DNA of 64,000 bases. It comes from Bacillus sp. FJAT-50079. Its GTDB lineage: Bacteria; Bacillota; Bacilli; Bacillales; Bacillaceae_C. The translations under genes and the position numbers were made by a program. The notes beneath the pieces were generated by a model. It was not told the origin of the DNA and searched no databases. It saw only the letters and a list, made by a program, of their open reading frames with translations. Every line of letters starts with the position of its first letter. Position 1 is the first letter of the stretch. The stretch spans positions 1 to 64,000 of the forward strand of contig NZ_JAGYPD010000003.1 in assembly GCF_018343515.1 (NCBI RefSeq), written 5' to 3'. Positions 26,476 to 35,977 of the stretch are shown here, piece after piece.

Positions 26476-27485
26476 AAAGTATTGTGTGCGTAAAACCAAA
26501 TGAATTCGCAGTTAAAGAAATTAAGGCTCCTATTTTACAGCCAGGGAGGGCGATCGTGCGAATAAAAAGGATTGGAATATGTGGGACAGACTTGCATGCA
26601 TATAGGGGAAACCAGCCCTATTTTACTTATCCGCGTATACTCGGACATGAGTTAGGAGGCATCGTTGAAGAGATCGGTGAGAATGCAGATGGAATTCGTT
26701 CAGGTGATCAAGTGGCCATTATTCCGTATCTTGAATGTGGGATATGTATAGCCTGCCGGAGGGGCAAAACAAACTGCTGTACGGAAATGAAAGTAATCGG
26801 TGTTCACCAAGATGGTGGGATGAGGGAAAAGATTTCAGTTCCAGTTAAAAATCTTGTGAAAACAGCGGGCTTGACGCTCGATGAAGCAGCAATGGCTGAA
26901 CCGTTGGCGATCGGAGCACATGCAGTGAGGCGTTCTTTTTTAACGAAAAGAGAGACCATACTCGTTATTGGTGCGGGGCCTATTGGATTAGGTGTAATGG
27001 CTTTTGCTAAAGATCAAGGGGCAAATGTGATAGCGATGGATATTAATGAAGAAAGGTTGGGGTTTTGCAAAAGCTGGGCTAAGGTCGATGCCACTGTGAA
27101 TGGATTACATAAACCGTTAGAAAGATTGGAAGAGCTGACAAATGGCGATTTACCCACGATTGTATTTGATGCGACAGGAAATGTGAAATCGATGACAAAG
27201 GCATTTCAATATGTTGCACATGGAGGATCTTTAGTTTATGTTGGGCTGGTCAAGGACGAGATCAGTTTCTCAGATCCAGAGTTTCATAAGAAAGAACTAA
27301 CACTTTTGAGTAGTAGAAATGCAACGCGTGAAGATTTTGATTATGTGTTAGAGACTTTATCAGCGGGGGAAATTGATATTGACCGCTATATTACCCATAG
27401 GTGTCAATTTAATGAAATGATCGATCAATTTGAAGGCTGGCTTTTGCCAGAGTCAAAAGTGATTAAAGCGATAGTGGAGCTGTGA
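26472..27485 (+). CDS. Zinc-dependent alcohol dehydrogenase (L-galactonate/L-fuconate dehydrogenase-like)
   Basis: 337-residue medium-chain dehydrogenase. Catalytic zinc ligands C37 (GICGTD) and H59/E60 (GHE), structural-zinc cysteines C89, C92, C95 and C103, Rossmann motif GAGPIGLG near 167. It resembles sugar-acid or polyol dehydrogenases such as L-galactonate-5-dehydrogenase (LgoD). L-fuconate is 6-deoxy-L-galactonate, so it could act on the lactonase product. ATGA overlap with the preceding gene indicates a three-gene coupled unit. Confidence 0.87.
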   Translation: MKSIVCVKPNEFAVKEIKAPILQPGRAIVRIKRIGICGTDLHAYRGNQPYFTYPRILGHELGGIVEEIGENADGIRSGDQVAIIPYLECGICIACRRGKTNCCTEMKVIGVHQDGGMREKISVPVKNLVKTAGLTLDEAAMAEPLAIGAHAVRRSFLTKRETILVIGAGPIGLGVMAFAKDQGANVIAMDINEERLGFCKSWAKVDATVNGLHKPLERLEELTNGDLPTIVFDATGNVKSMTKAFQYVAHGGSLVYVGLVKDEISFSDPEFHKKELTLLSSRNATREDFDYVLETLSAGEIDIDRYITHRCQFNEMIDQFEGWLLPESKVIKAIVEL

Positions 27486-27506
27486 ATCACTTATAAAAAT
27501 GAAAGA

Positions 27507-27531
27507 AGAGGGCTCCCAATGGATGCCCTCT
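27507..27531. terminator. Bidirectional terminator between convergent operons
   Basis: AGAGGGC and GCCCTCT around an 11-nt loop; on the minus strand it is followed by TCTTTC. It lies between the dehydrogenase and ilvA, which converge. Confidence 0.6.
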
Positions 27532-27538
27532 AAAAACG

Positions 27539-28816
27539 TCATATTAACAAATTAAACAATGTACTATCTTTATTCACTTCAGTATAGTCGAAGCCTTTTT
27601 CCCTCATGCGTTGAATCAGACCTCCATAGTCTTCTCGGTGTTTTAATTCAATGCCAACAAGACCCGGTCCGCTTTCCTTGTTGTTCTTCTTTGTATATTC
27701 AAAAGTAGTAATATCGTCTTCCGGTCCAAGTACGCCATCTAGAAATTCACGCAATGCTCCGGCACGTTGCGGGAAGTTAACGATAAAGTAATAGAGAAGT
27801 CCTTCGTAAATAAGTGATTTCTCTTTGATTTCCTGCATTCTGCCAATGTCATTATTTCCACCGCTAATGACACAAACAACTGATTTTCCTTTAATTTCTT
27901 CTTTATAAAAATCCAATGCAGCAATTGGCAATGCTCCCGCTGGCTCCGCAATAATTGCGTGCTCATTGTAAAGATCCAAAATCGTCGTACATACTTTACC
28001 TTCAGGAACGCCAATAATATCATTTACATATTTTTTACAAAGATTGTATGTTTGTTGGCCAACGCATTTTACTGCGGCTCCATCAACAAATTTATCGATC
28101 GTTTGGAGCGGAGTAACTTCCTTATTTTCAAAAGCTGCCTTCATACTTAATGCTCCTGAAGGTTCAACTCCTACCATTTTTGTATGTGGAGAAACATTTT
28201 TTATATATGTGCTTAAGCCCGCCATGAGCCCGCCACCGCCGATGCTCGCAAACACAAAGTCAACTGGTTCTTCAATGTCATTCATAATTTCAATCGCAAC
28301 CGTACCTTGCCCAGCGATAACGCGATGATCATCAAATGGATGAATGAAAATTCGATCTTCCTTTTCGGCACAAACAGTTGCACTCGCAGCCGAGTCGTCA
28401 AATGTATCTCCAATTAGGACGATTTCAACTTGATCTTTTCCAAACATCTTCACCTGATCAATTTTTTGGCGGGGGGTCGTTTGTGGCATAAAGATTTTTC
28501 CATTAATCCCTAAATGAGCACAGGCAAATGCTACACCTTGAGCATGATTTCCTGCACTTGCACAAACAACGCCTTTTTGACGCGCTTCATTTTCTATTGT
28601 TTTGATTTTGTAATAAGCCCCACGTAATTTAAATGAACGTACGTGTTGTAAGTCTTCCCTTTTCACATACACGTTACAATTATATTTCTCAGATAATCGT
28701 TCGTTTTTTTGCAAAGGTGTATGTGCCACTACATCTTTTAAAGATTGATACGCAATCAGAATATCTTCTATATGCACGGTTTGTTCTTTCTCCTTTGTTT
28801 CTATCATGGCGTCCAT
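27539..28816 (-). CDS. ilvA: Threonine dehydratase (biosynthetic type)
   Basis: 425 residues. Pyridoxal-phosphate lysine in SFKLRGAYYK (K63), phosphate loop IGGGGL, and C-terminal NFPQRAGALREFLDGVLGP, the single ACT-like regulatory domain of the shorter Bacillus-type IlvA. It converts threonine to 2-oxobutanoate for isoleucine synthesis. Start ATG at 28816 with GAGGAA upstream. It stands alone on the minus strand with no T-box leader visible in the short upstream gap. Confidence 0.93.
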   Translation of the reverse strand: MDAMIETKEKEQTVHIEDILIAYQSLKDVVAHTPLQKNERLSEKYNCNVYVKREDLQHVRSFKLRGAYYKIKTIENEARQKGVVCASAGNHAQGVAFACAHLGINGKIFMPQTTPRQKIDQVKMFGKDQVEIVLIGDTFDDSAASATVCAEKEDRIFIHPFDDHRVIAGQGTVAIEIMNDIEEPVDFVFASIGGGGLMAGLSTYIKNVSPHTKMVGVEPSGALSMKAAFENKEVTPLQTIDKFVDGAAVKCVGQQTYNLCKKYVNDIIGVPEGKVCTTILDLYNEHAIIAEPAGALPIAALDFYKEEIKGKSVVCVISGGNNDIGRMQEIKEKSLIYEGLLYYFIVNFPQRAGALREFLDGVLGPEDDITTFEYTKKNNKESGPGLVGIELKHREDYGGLIQRMREKGFDYTEVNKDSTLFNLLI

Positions 28817-28910
28817 CCACTTCCTCGCTTTATTATAAACATTTCTACATTATAACATGGAAATGAAAGAATGAACACACGAAGTATTCAAAATATTTAG
28901 AGGTGACTTA

Positions 28911-28939
28911 TTCATACCTGCCATTATTTGCGTTATAAT
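28911..28939 (+). promoter_or_regulatory. Promoter of the AraC-type regulator
   Basis: TTCATA (28911-28916), 17 bp, TATAAT (28934-28939). The -10 overlaps a potential ATG at 28938, which argues that the coding start is the later TTG. Confidence 0.55.
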
Positions 28940-28961
28940 GCGAAAAAAGGAGGACGAATCC

Positions 28962-29657
28962 TTGGATAAACAAACAATTATTGAAGATGGTCACCGATTT
29001 AGAGATCGTTTGTTGCACGCTATTAAGAGTGGTGATCGAGCGAAAATGGACCATTTTATTGGGAAAATGGATCAAATGATGAAAGATGATTCGTTTGATT
29101 TACTAAAGAGAACTCCTGGGAATCGGTTGCGTTCTTATAAAAATTTTCTGTTATCGCATAATACACTTTACGGCCATTACGCCGGCAAAGGTGGATTAAG
29201 TGCTCCGCAATCCCACTATATGACAGAAAAATATGCGATTCTAATAGAGCATAGTGATACAATTTCACAGCTTGAACAACTTCATTTGAATATGTTACAC
29301 GATTATTCCGATTCTACCATACGAATAAAAACCAATGAAAATACCTCCATTGTAGAAAAAGCGGAAAATTATATCGAAATGAATTTTGCCGAGGATATTT
29401 CAATTGAAGAAATTGCTCGAAACATTCATGTTCATCCATCCCATTTAATGCGTGTCTTTAAAAAGGAAAAAGGAATAACGATCAGTCATTTTCGAAGCAA
29501 AAGAAGGATAAAGGAAGCAAAGCAGCTGCTCACTTATTCAACTCTTTCAATGACTGAAATTGCAATGATTGTAGGTTTTAGCAGTCCACAATATTTTTCT
29601 AGAATTTTCAAGAGGGAGGAAGGAGTAACTCCACTTGAATTTAAAAGGAAGCACTAA
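28962..29657 (+). CDS. AraC-family transcriptional regulator
   Basis: 231 residues. The C-terminal 100 residues hold the double helix-turn-helix: ISIEEIARNIHVHPSHLMRVFKKEKG and STLSMTEIAMIVGFSSPQYFSRIFKREEGVTPLEFK (shown in parts: EIARNIHVHPSHL, SMTEIAMIVGF, SPQYFSRIFK). The N-terminal helical part has no recognisable sensor. TTG at 28962 was selected: AAAGGAGG lies 8 nt upstream, while ATG 28938 overlaps the -10 box. It likely controls the symporter-hydrolase pair downstream; ilvA upstream is divergent. Confidence 0.85.
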   Translation: MDKQTIIEDGHRFRDRLLHAIKSGDRAKMDHFIGKMDQMMKDDSFDLLKRTPGNRLRSYKNFLLSHNTLYGHYAGKGGLSAPQSHYMTEKYAILIEHSDTISQLEQLHLNMLHDYSDSTIRIKTNENTSIVEKAENYIEMNFAEDISIEEIARNIHVHPSHLMRVFKKEKGITISHFRSKRRIKEAKQLLTYSTLSMTEIAMIVGFSSPQYFSRIFKREEGVTPLEFKRKH

Positions 29658-29659
29658 GA

Positions 29660-30029
29660 GCCTTCTTGTTCGCAAATAAAGCGAGTAAGAATGCTCTTTT
29701 TGATGGAATGCAAGTTTAGTATAAAAAACTGCGATATTATTGCAAGTTTATTAAAATAAACGCCGGTATAATTATGATTAATCATTTGTATAGCGCTTAC
29801 AAATAAGTTTGTTAAGTAACCAAACCATCTATTAACTGCGGGTGAAAACATTCCTAGGAGGAAGTTTGATGACACTAAATCCAGTTCTTTAAAAAATAAG
29901 ATTCATAGAGGGGATAAAGTGCTCAGTTGGTTGTAAAGATATTGTTTTAATATATCGATAAACATTCGATAGTCTAAGAGCTGTTTAAGTGTATTCATTT
30001 TGGAATTTATAAATATCGGAGGATTATAT
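29660..30029 (+). promoter_or_regulatory. Regulatory gap before the GPH symporter (cre-like dyad)
   Basis: No gene is seen. It holds TATAAT at 29767-29772 and a dyad at 29784-29804: arms ATTTGTA and TACAAAT around TAGCGCT. Read on the minus strand it is TTTGTAAGCGCTATACA, very close to the better cre at 35936. A second small dyad, TATCGA and TCGATA, is at 29953-29971. Catabolite repression by CcpA is plausible. Confidence 0.5.
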
Positions 30030-31403
30030 ATGATGAAAACACGAAAATTTGGTATTCGAGATCAAATTGGCTATATGTTAGGAGACGTCGGGGGTAGTTT
30101 TGTTAATTTGTACATAGGCGCATTTTTTCTAATATTTGCAACCTATGTTCTAGGTGTAAGCCCTTACTTTATGGGAACCTTATTTTTAGTTGCTCGCATA
30201 TTCGATGCTTTTACAGATGTAATTATGGGAACCATTCCAGACCGTTGGAAAATAGGAAAAAGTGGGGATAAGTTTTTACCTTATATTAGTATCTCTAAAT
30301 GGTTTTTGGCTGCTTCATTACTATTATCCTTCGCTGATGTATCAAATTTTTCTTCCACGATCATTCATATATGGGTCGTTGCTGTTTATCTCTTTTTTGG
30401 AATCGCCTACACAGCAGATTCGATCCCTTATGGGTCATTAGCAGCTGTTATTACGAATGATCCGATTGAACGAACGAAATTATCTCGAGCTCGTGCGATT
30501 GGTGGGATGATTGTTGGATTAGGTGCTTTATCGTTCGTTCCTATGTTTATTTATGATAAAGCTGGAAACATCATTCCAGAAGCCTTCTTCCATGTTGCAA
30601 TTGTATTCAGTATTTTATCCCTTTTGTCATATACCTTATTAGTAAGACTAACAACGGAACGTATTCGCGATGATCAACCTGCTGGACAAAAAGCAGATTA
30701 TAAATTCATGGACGCTCTAAAATCAGCGTTTAAAAATAGACCTTTAATGGGGATGATGGTTGCTTCAGTCGGTTCACTTATTATGATCAATGGTGTAGCT
30801 CAATTAGCGGCAATTGTTTTTGCAGAATATTATCATATGCCATCAGCGTTTGCAATCAACTCCTTTATTAGCATTTTCATTACAATGACATTATTTATCA
30901 TTGTTCCTAAACTTGTAGAAAAGTTTAATAAAAGGAATTTGGTTATTGCTACTGCTGCATTTAGTTTAATTGCAGCAACACTATTAACCTTGGTTACGAT
31001 TGAAAATGTGTATGTGTTCATGGTTTTATACAATATAGCGATGATTGGTTCGTCTGTTTTCGTTATGGTTGTTTGGGCGCTTGTGACAGATTGCTTGGAT
31101 TATACGGAACTTCAAACAGGAAAACGCTATGATGGCACACTCTATTCAATCTATTCTTTCTCTAGAAAGGTAGGGATGGGGATTGGCTCCGCAATTGGTA
31201 GTTATGCACTTGGCTGGGTAGGCTTTGTTTCAGGGGCTAAATCACAATCATCAGAAGTAGCACAAGGCGTATTGAAAATGTACACAGGTATGCCGATCAT
31301 TACATTCATTTTGATTTTAATTGGGGTCGGTTTGATTTTTAATTTAAACAAAGACAAGACAGAGGAGATGTATGTAACACTTAAAGGGAGAAGAGTATCT
31401 TAA
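30030..31403 (+). CDS. GPH-family glycoside:cation symporter
   Basis: 457 residues, about 12 helices. It contains the GPH hallmarks: GIRDQIGYMLGDVGGSF in helix 1, ARIFDAFTDVIMGTIPDR (motif D-A-x-x-D-P-like loop), and LVTDCLDYTELQTGKRYDGTLYS near the end. The family imports glycosides, pentosides or hexuronides with Na+ or H+. ATG at 30030 has CGGAGG 7 nt upstream. Followed 20 bp later by a creatininase-family gene, so the two form one unit. No cytosolic glycosidase is adjacent. Confidence 0.9.
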   Translation: MMKTRKFGIRDQIGYMLGDVGGSFVNLYIGAFFLIFATYVLGVSPYFMGTLFLVARIFDAFTDVIMGTIPDRWKIGKSGDKFLPYISISKWFLAASLLLSFADVSNFSSTIIHIWVVAVYLFFGIAYTADSIPYGSLAAVITNDPIERTKLSRARAIGGMIVGLGALSFVPMFIYDKAGNIIPEAFFHVAIVFSILSLLSYTLLVRLTTERIRDDQPAGQKADYKFMDALKSAFKNRPLMGMMVASVGSLIMINGVAQLAAIVFAEYYHMPSAFAINSFISIFITMTLFIIVPKLVEKFNKRNLVIATAAFSLIAATLLTLVTIENVYVFMVLYNIAMIGSSVFVMVVWALVTDCLDYTELQTGKRYDGTLYSIYSFSRKVGMGIGSAIGSYALGWVGFVSGAKSQSSEVAQGVLKMYTGMPIITFILILIGVGLIFNLNKDKTEEMYVTLKGRRVS

Positions 31404-31422
31404 TAAAGTAGGAGGTTTTCAT

Positions 31423-32271
31423 ATGCGTACAAGATTTCTATCAAAATTAACAAATGGAGAAGTAGAAGAATATTTAACAAGAAACGATCTTATTTTTGTT
31501 CCAGTTGGGGTAACGGAAACACATGGCGCTCTCCCGCTTGATTCGGAAACCGTATTAGCTGAAGCAGTTACATTGAAAATGGCAGAAGAAACCGATGGTC
31601 TGGTCCTGCATAATTTACCATACTTCTTCGCAGGGGCCACACCAACTGGCAGAGGAACGGTCCAAATGAGCATTAAGGATGGAATGGCTTATTTAGATAA
31701 AATAGCTGAATCATTATTAAAGCAAGGATTTAGAAGGCAAGTATATTTTACTTCCCATGGTCCAGCATATTTAACCGTGAGTTCGATGGTAAGAGATTTT
31801 TTCGATCGTACAAAGGTGCCAGTATTATATATCGATATGATCATGGCAGTTGAATCAATCAAAGATTTAAGCTTTAATTTTATGGAGAAGTTTCACGAAA
31901 TGACGATAGGCGCTTATTCAATTTTAGGAAGACTTGAGGATGTGCCGCTTAACGTTTCAGAGTCGAATTCAGTCACTTATGATGTAAACAAAATGATGAA
32001 GGCGATGCAAAATATTCCAGCTGCTCCTCTAGGGAAATTAGCATATCAATCAGGGGCGATTGGCTATTATTTCGATGAAGCGTCGACCCATATGGTTACT
32101 CCCTTATTAAAAACGGCGGAAGAACGCGAAGCATTGGCTGCAGCTGGGGTCGAGGCAATTAATGAAATTGTGAAAAAGTTGGATATGAATCGCGTTGTCC
32201 AATCACTAAAAGAAGTGGATGAGTATACGAAAAATGAAAGTATCCCTAAATATGGCGAGTGGCTTCTATGA
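31423..32271 (+). CDS. Creatininase-family amidohydrolase
   Basis: 282 residues. Metal-binding motif VPVGVTETHGALPLDSE (E32, H34, D40) and TSHGPAYL (H112) match the creatininase superfamily, in which metal ions hydrolyse a cyclic or linear amide. Members include creatininase, FAPy deformylase and MftE, so the substrate cannot be told from sequence. It follows a GPH symporter gene on the same transcript. AGGAGG precedes the ATG. A terminator follows. Confidence 0.85.
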   Translation: MRTRFLSKLTNGEVEEYLTRNDLIFVPVGVTETHGALPLDSETVLAEAVTLKMAEETDGLVLHNLPYFFAGATPTGRGTVQMSIKDGMAYLDKIAESLLKQGFRRQVYFTSHGPAYLTVSSMVRDFFDRTKVPVLYIDMIMAVESIKDLSFNFMEKFHEMTIGAYSILGRLEDVPLNVSESNSVTYDVNKMMKAMQNIPAAPLGKLAYQSGAIGYYFDEASTHMVTPLLKTAEEREALAAAGVEAINEIVKKLDMNRVVQSLKEVDEYTKNESIPKYGEWLL

Positions 32272-32284
32272 AAAATATGTAAAC

Positions 32285-32313
32285 GAAAGGGGTTCCTAAA
32301 GAGGAGCCTCTTT
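32285..32313 (+). terminator. Intrinsic terminator
   Basis: AAAGGGGTTCC, loop TAAAGA, GGAGCCTCTTTT (two G:U pairs). Confidence 0.7.
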
Positions 32314-32414
32314 TCCCGTTTATAGATAAAAAAATCTAGACAATTTGATACTTCGTTTGCTAGTATGTCGCTATAACAATCGCATATAAAAAAGTCTATA
32401 TAGGGGGTAAGAGA

Positions 32415-34142
32415 TTGCGACGGATCAGTCCATTTTGGAATTCTTTAGTGTTTAAATTGTTTTTGAGTATATGTTTCATTATTGGTCCACTTATTGCTGT
32501 GTTGATTGTAAATAATCATTATGCTGTTGATGTAGTAAGAAACCAAGTATCACAATCTAATAAAAATATGTTGAATATTTATATGAGACAGATCGATCAT
32601 GATTTAGATGGAGTAGGGGAGTATGTATTTCAAGTATCACAAGAGGGTGATTTATACTACCTCCAAGCAAATCGAGCAACCGATTACAATGATTATGTAG
32701 AGGCGAAGCTCCGCTTGTATCAATCGATTTCTCCACAGTCCAATTTTTATACAACGATAGATTCTGTTTTTATCTATTCCCGCCTATATAAAGATCTCAT
32801 TTACACACAAAATTTTGGGGAAAGCTTTATCGAGAGACAAGCAACTTCAGAAGAAATAGCTAATTTACTAGGCGGAAATCCAGACAAATTTCTAAATGGT
32901 CAATGGCAAATGTGGGAAGGGAAGGATCGGGACTATTTGCTTTATCTTATAAAAAATGATGATGTCTATGTAGGTGCGTGGGTAGATTTGGAGACACTGA
33001 TCTTTCCTTTTGAACATATCGATTTTGGAGAATCGGGGAGGGCCCTCCTAGCTACCTCTGACTTTAAGCCGATTACCCAAAAGAAATTTGTGCTGGACGA
33101 AGGGATTAACTTAAGATCTGACACAAATACATATGAAATTTCAGGAGACAATGATCGTTTCTTGGTGATGAGCGAACAGTCGAGAAAAGCTGATTTTCAA
33201 CTTGTTGCTTTAATTCCTGAACATACGATTCTGGAAAAGTTACCATTTATACAAAGAATCTCAACTTTCATTTCTATCGGGGCGGTGTTGTTTTTGCTAT
33301 TATTTATTTTTATTATGAGAAAGGTGTTTATTTTGCCGATTCATCGACTAGTCAGAGCGATGAAAAAACTACGTAAAGGTGACTTCGATATTCGGCTTCC
33401 AGATGCTAAGAGTTCATCGGAATTTGAATTGATGAATGAGTCATTCAACGAAATGAGTTCTAGAATACGCAATCTGAAAATTAATGTCTATGAAGAAAAG
33501 TTAAACCATCAGAAGGCTGAGTTGCATCATTTGCAACTGCAAATTAATCCGCATTTCTTTCTTAACTCATTAAATATTATTTATAATCTCGCAACAGTGA
33601 AAGACTTTCGTCTCATTCAGGAAATGTCAAGAAGTCTCGCGAACTATTTTCGTTTTATGTTTAAGAGCAATTCGTATTTCGTCACAGTTGAAGATGAAAT
33701 CAAGCATACGGATAATTATTTGAATATTCAAGAACTTAGATTCCCCAATTCATTTTCATATGAATTGTTTGTTCAAGAAGAATTAAAAAAATGCAATATT
33801 CCCCCATTAATGATCCAAACATTAGTCGAAAATTCGATTAAGCATGCATTTAATATGGATGACCCGATCAACATTACGGTAGATGTTTGGCAAGAAATTG
33901 AGGAACCGGATATCATTCATATTCAAATTCAAGATACTGGCGAAGGATTTCCTCAAGAAGTATTAGCGAAATTAAAATGTAATAGACCATTAGTTAGTGA
34001 AGAAGGGGAACGGATCGGGATTTGGAATGTGAAACGAAGACTAAAGCTCTTGTATGGTGGAGCAGCAACCATTCGATTTTCGAATGAGCAAGGAAAAGGA
34101 GCAACAATCAGAATAGAGATTCCGGTTAAGGAACAATATTGA
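32415..34142 (+). CDS. Sensor histidine kinase (YesM type)
   Basis: 575 residues. N-terminal helix (about 12-32), extracellular sensor region (about 33-280), second helix (about 283-300), HAMP (about 302-355), His_kinase domain with the phosphoacceptor H380 in QINPHFFLNS, and an HATPase domain with ENSIKHAF and DTGEGFP. TTG start with AGGGGG upstream. YesM-type kinases sense extracellular saccharide or binding-protein complexes, and drive a YesN-type response regulator, which follows with a 4-nt frame overlap region. They would control the transporter genes downstream. Confidence 0.93.
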   Translation: MRRISPFWNSLVFKLFLSICFIIGPLIAVLIVNNHYAVDVVRNQVSQSNKNMLNIYMRQIDHDLDGVGEYVFQVSQEGDLYYLQANRATDYNDYVEAKLRLYQSISPQSNFYTTIDSVFIYSRLYKDLIYTQNFGESFIERQATSEEIANLLGGNPDKFLNGQWQMWEGKDRDYLLYLIKNDDVYVGAWVDLETLIFPFEHIDFGESGRALLATSDFKPITQKKFVLDEGINLRSDTNTYEISGDNDRFLVMSEQSRKADFQLVALIPEHTILEKLPFIQRISTFISIGAVLFLLLFIFIMRKVFILPIHRLVRAMKKLRKGDFDIRLPDAKSSSEFELMNESFNEMSSRIRNLKINVYEEKLNHQKAELHHLQLQINPHFFLNSLNIIYNLATVKDFRLIQEMSRSLANYFRFMFKSNSYFVTVEDEIKHTDNYLNIQELRFPNSFSYELFVQEELKKCNIPPLMIQTLVENSIKHAFNMDDPINITVDVWQEIEEPDIIHIQIQDTGEGFPQEVLAKLKCNRPLVSEEGERIGIWNVKRRLKLLYGGAATIRFSNEQGKGATIRIEIPVKEQY

Positions 34143-34156
34143 GAGGGGTATTTTCT

Positions 34157-35752
34157 ATGAAACAATTTCATGTGCTCATTGTAGATGATGAAATTCATGC
34201 GATTCGTGGTGTTGAGGCGGGTGTTCAGTGGAAGAAACTTAATATTTCAACGATCCATACGGCTTATAACTTAAAACAGGCACAAAAGGTGTTTCAAAAT
34301 CATCGAGTAGATCTCTTAATCTCTGATATAGATATGCCAAAAGGTACCGGCATCGATTTATTGAAATGGGTAAGAGAATATTATTCTGAAACAGAAACGA
34401 TTTTTCTTAGTGCCCATGCAGACTTCTCGTATGCCAAACAGGCTCTACAATTAAATAGCTTTAATTATTTGCTGAAGCCCGTCGATTATTCCGAGCTTGA
34501 GGAAGTGATTCAAGAAGCATTACAAAAAATAACCAAGGATAAGCAATTGAATAAGGTGGGAGAATCATATTTTCAGTTACAAAAGACACATGAAAATATA
34601 ATGATAGAACGTTTTTGGCTGAATTTGGTTAATCAAGCCATCCCATCAACAAAAGATAAAGTTAGGGAATATCTAGATATAAATAAAATTAATATAGATG
34701 ATTCAATATACTATTTACCAATACTTATTCATGTTCAACGGTGGAAAGCTGGATTAACTGTTGAAGAAGAGAAAATGATGGAAGCTGCACTTAAAAATGC
34801 AATTCAAGAGGAAATTGCAAAAAATGATAGGGAAGCTGCATCTATTGAGTTAGGTTCCGGGTATATGCTGATCATTCTACCTAGAAGTGGAAATAACCAT
34901 ATGAACCGTTGCCAAAATTTCATATTAAAGTTTAGACAGTATTTTGATTGTGATCTTTGTTGCTATGTTGGAAAACAGGTGCGTATCTATGAATTATTGG
35001 AGATGATTCAATCATTAAAAGATTTAGATCGCGATAATGTAACAATGATCAACCAGGTCATCGAACTTAAGTCTGAAAAAAGGGGACAATCTACTATACC
35101 TCAGTTTCCTGTAACTGAGTGGTTAGAATTAATGAAAATAGGCTCAAAGGAAAAACTTATTGTTGAGATGAATGACTACATTGAGTCATTGAGATGCAAA
35201 GGACCTGTATTAACATCTCAATCTTTACAGTTATTTTATCAGGATTTTTTACAAATGCTTTTCTATGTTTTACAAATGAAAGGAATACAAGCGAACCAAG
35301 TATTCTCAAAAAACATCCTTACAGCTAATACAGAAAAGATTTTTACATCCATAAATAGCTTACAAGAATGGTTGAACTTAATTATTGATGTTGCGATGGA
35401 TCAGCTTCACAAATCCCATGAAAGCAATTCAGTGGTGGATAAAGTAAAACAATTTATTAAAGAAAATATAGGTGTGCAGAAACTATCAAGAGAGGATATT
35501 GCTAATTATGTTTATTTAAATCCTGATTATTTAACAAGGGTCTTTAAAAAGGAGACTGGTTTGTCGCTATCGGATTATCTACAGCAGGAGAGAATAGAAA
35601 CAGCGAAAGAATTGTTATTACATACGAATATGTCTGTTAGCGACATTGCACTTGAATCAGGCTATTCGAGTTTTTCTTATTTTTCGACGATCTTTAAGAA
35701 AGTAACCAGACATAGTCCAGTGGAGTTTCGTAGAGTCTATTCAGGAGAGTAA
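34157..35752 (+). CDS. Response regulator, AraC-type output (YesN type)
   Basis: 531 residues. Receiver domain at 1-120 with phospho-acceptor D57 (LLISDIDMPKG) and signature FLSAHADFSYAK and LLKPVDYSEL. A long middle region with no known domain follows. The C-terminal AraC HTH lies at about 430-531 (LSREDIANYVYLNPDYLTRVFKKETG, then NMSVSDIALESGYSSFSYFSTIFKK, quoted in parts: SREDIANYVYLNPDYL and SVSDIALESGYSSF). ATG at 34157 has GAGAGGGG upstream. It forms a two-component pair with the preceding kinase. Confidence 0.93.
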   Translation: MKQFHVLIVDDEIHAIRGVEAGVQWKKLNISTIHTAYNLKQAQKVFQNHRVDLLISDIDMPKGTGIDLLKWVREYYSETETIFLSAHADFSYAKQALQLNSFNYLLKPVDYSELEEVIQEALQKITKDKQLNKVGESYFQLQKTHENIMIERFWLNLVNQAIPSTKDKVREYLDINKINIDDSIYYLPILIHVQRWKAGLTVEEEKMMEAALKNAIQEEIAKNDREAASIELGSGYMLIILPRSGNNHMNRCQNFILKFRQYFDCDLCCYVGKQVRIYELLEMIQSLKDLDRDNVTMINQVIELKSEKRGQSTIPQFPVTEWLELMKIGSKEKLIVEMNDYIESLRCKGPVLTSQSLQLFYQDFLQMLFYVLQMKGIQANQVFSKNILTANTEKIFTSINSLQEWLNLIIDVAMDQLHKSHESNSVVDKVKQFIKENIGVQKLSREDIANYVYLNPDYLTRVFKKETGLSLSDYLQQERIETAKELLLHTNMSVSDIALESGYSSFSYFSTIFKKVTRHSPVEFRRVYSGE

Positions 35753-35758
35753 GCGCGC

Positions 35759-35810
35759 TGAATGCTATCTCGTAAGCAATAGTGTAAGTTTTCTTACGAT
35801 ATAGCATTCA
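35759..35810. terminator. Long inverted repeat after the response regulator
   Basis: TGAATGCTATCTCGTAAG and CTTACGATATAGCATTCA pair over 17 of 18 positions across a 16-nt loop. No T-run follows, so it may be a terminator of weak type or an RNA-stability element. Confidence 0.55.
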
Positions 35811-35935
35811 TTACCATAACAACTCCAACATTATTGAAACATTATTAGGAAAAGTCGAAATAATTAAAATGATATGTCGGTTTATTAGATGTAGTTATAC
35901 ATAAAGTTGATTATAGTTAATTACTAATAACGCTT

Positions 35936-35949
35936 TGTAAGCGCTATCA
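35936..35949. promoter_or_regulatory. Catabolite-responsive element (cre)
   Basis: TGTAAGCGCTATCA matches the CcpA consensus TGNAARCGNWWWCA at every position. It lies 29 bp before the first binding-protein gene. A dyad TAGTTAATTACTA is 10 bp upstream (35914-35926). Confidence 0.75.
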
Positions 35950-35977
35950 TATATCGAAGAAAATAAGGGGGATTAGT

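Noticed and set aside
28817-28937. T-box leader before ilvA
   Set aside because: The gap is only about 120 bp and shared with a divergent gene; no T-box sequence or stem is visible.
28938-28964. ATG 28938 as the AraC regulator start
   Set aside because: It overlaps the -10 box TATAAT and precedes the ribosome site AAAGGAGG, so the TTG at 28962 is the better start.
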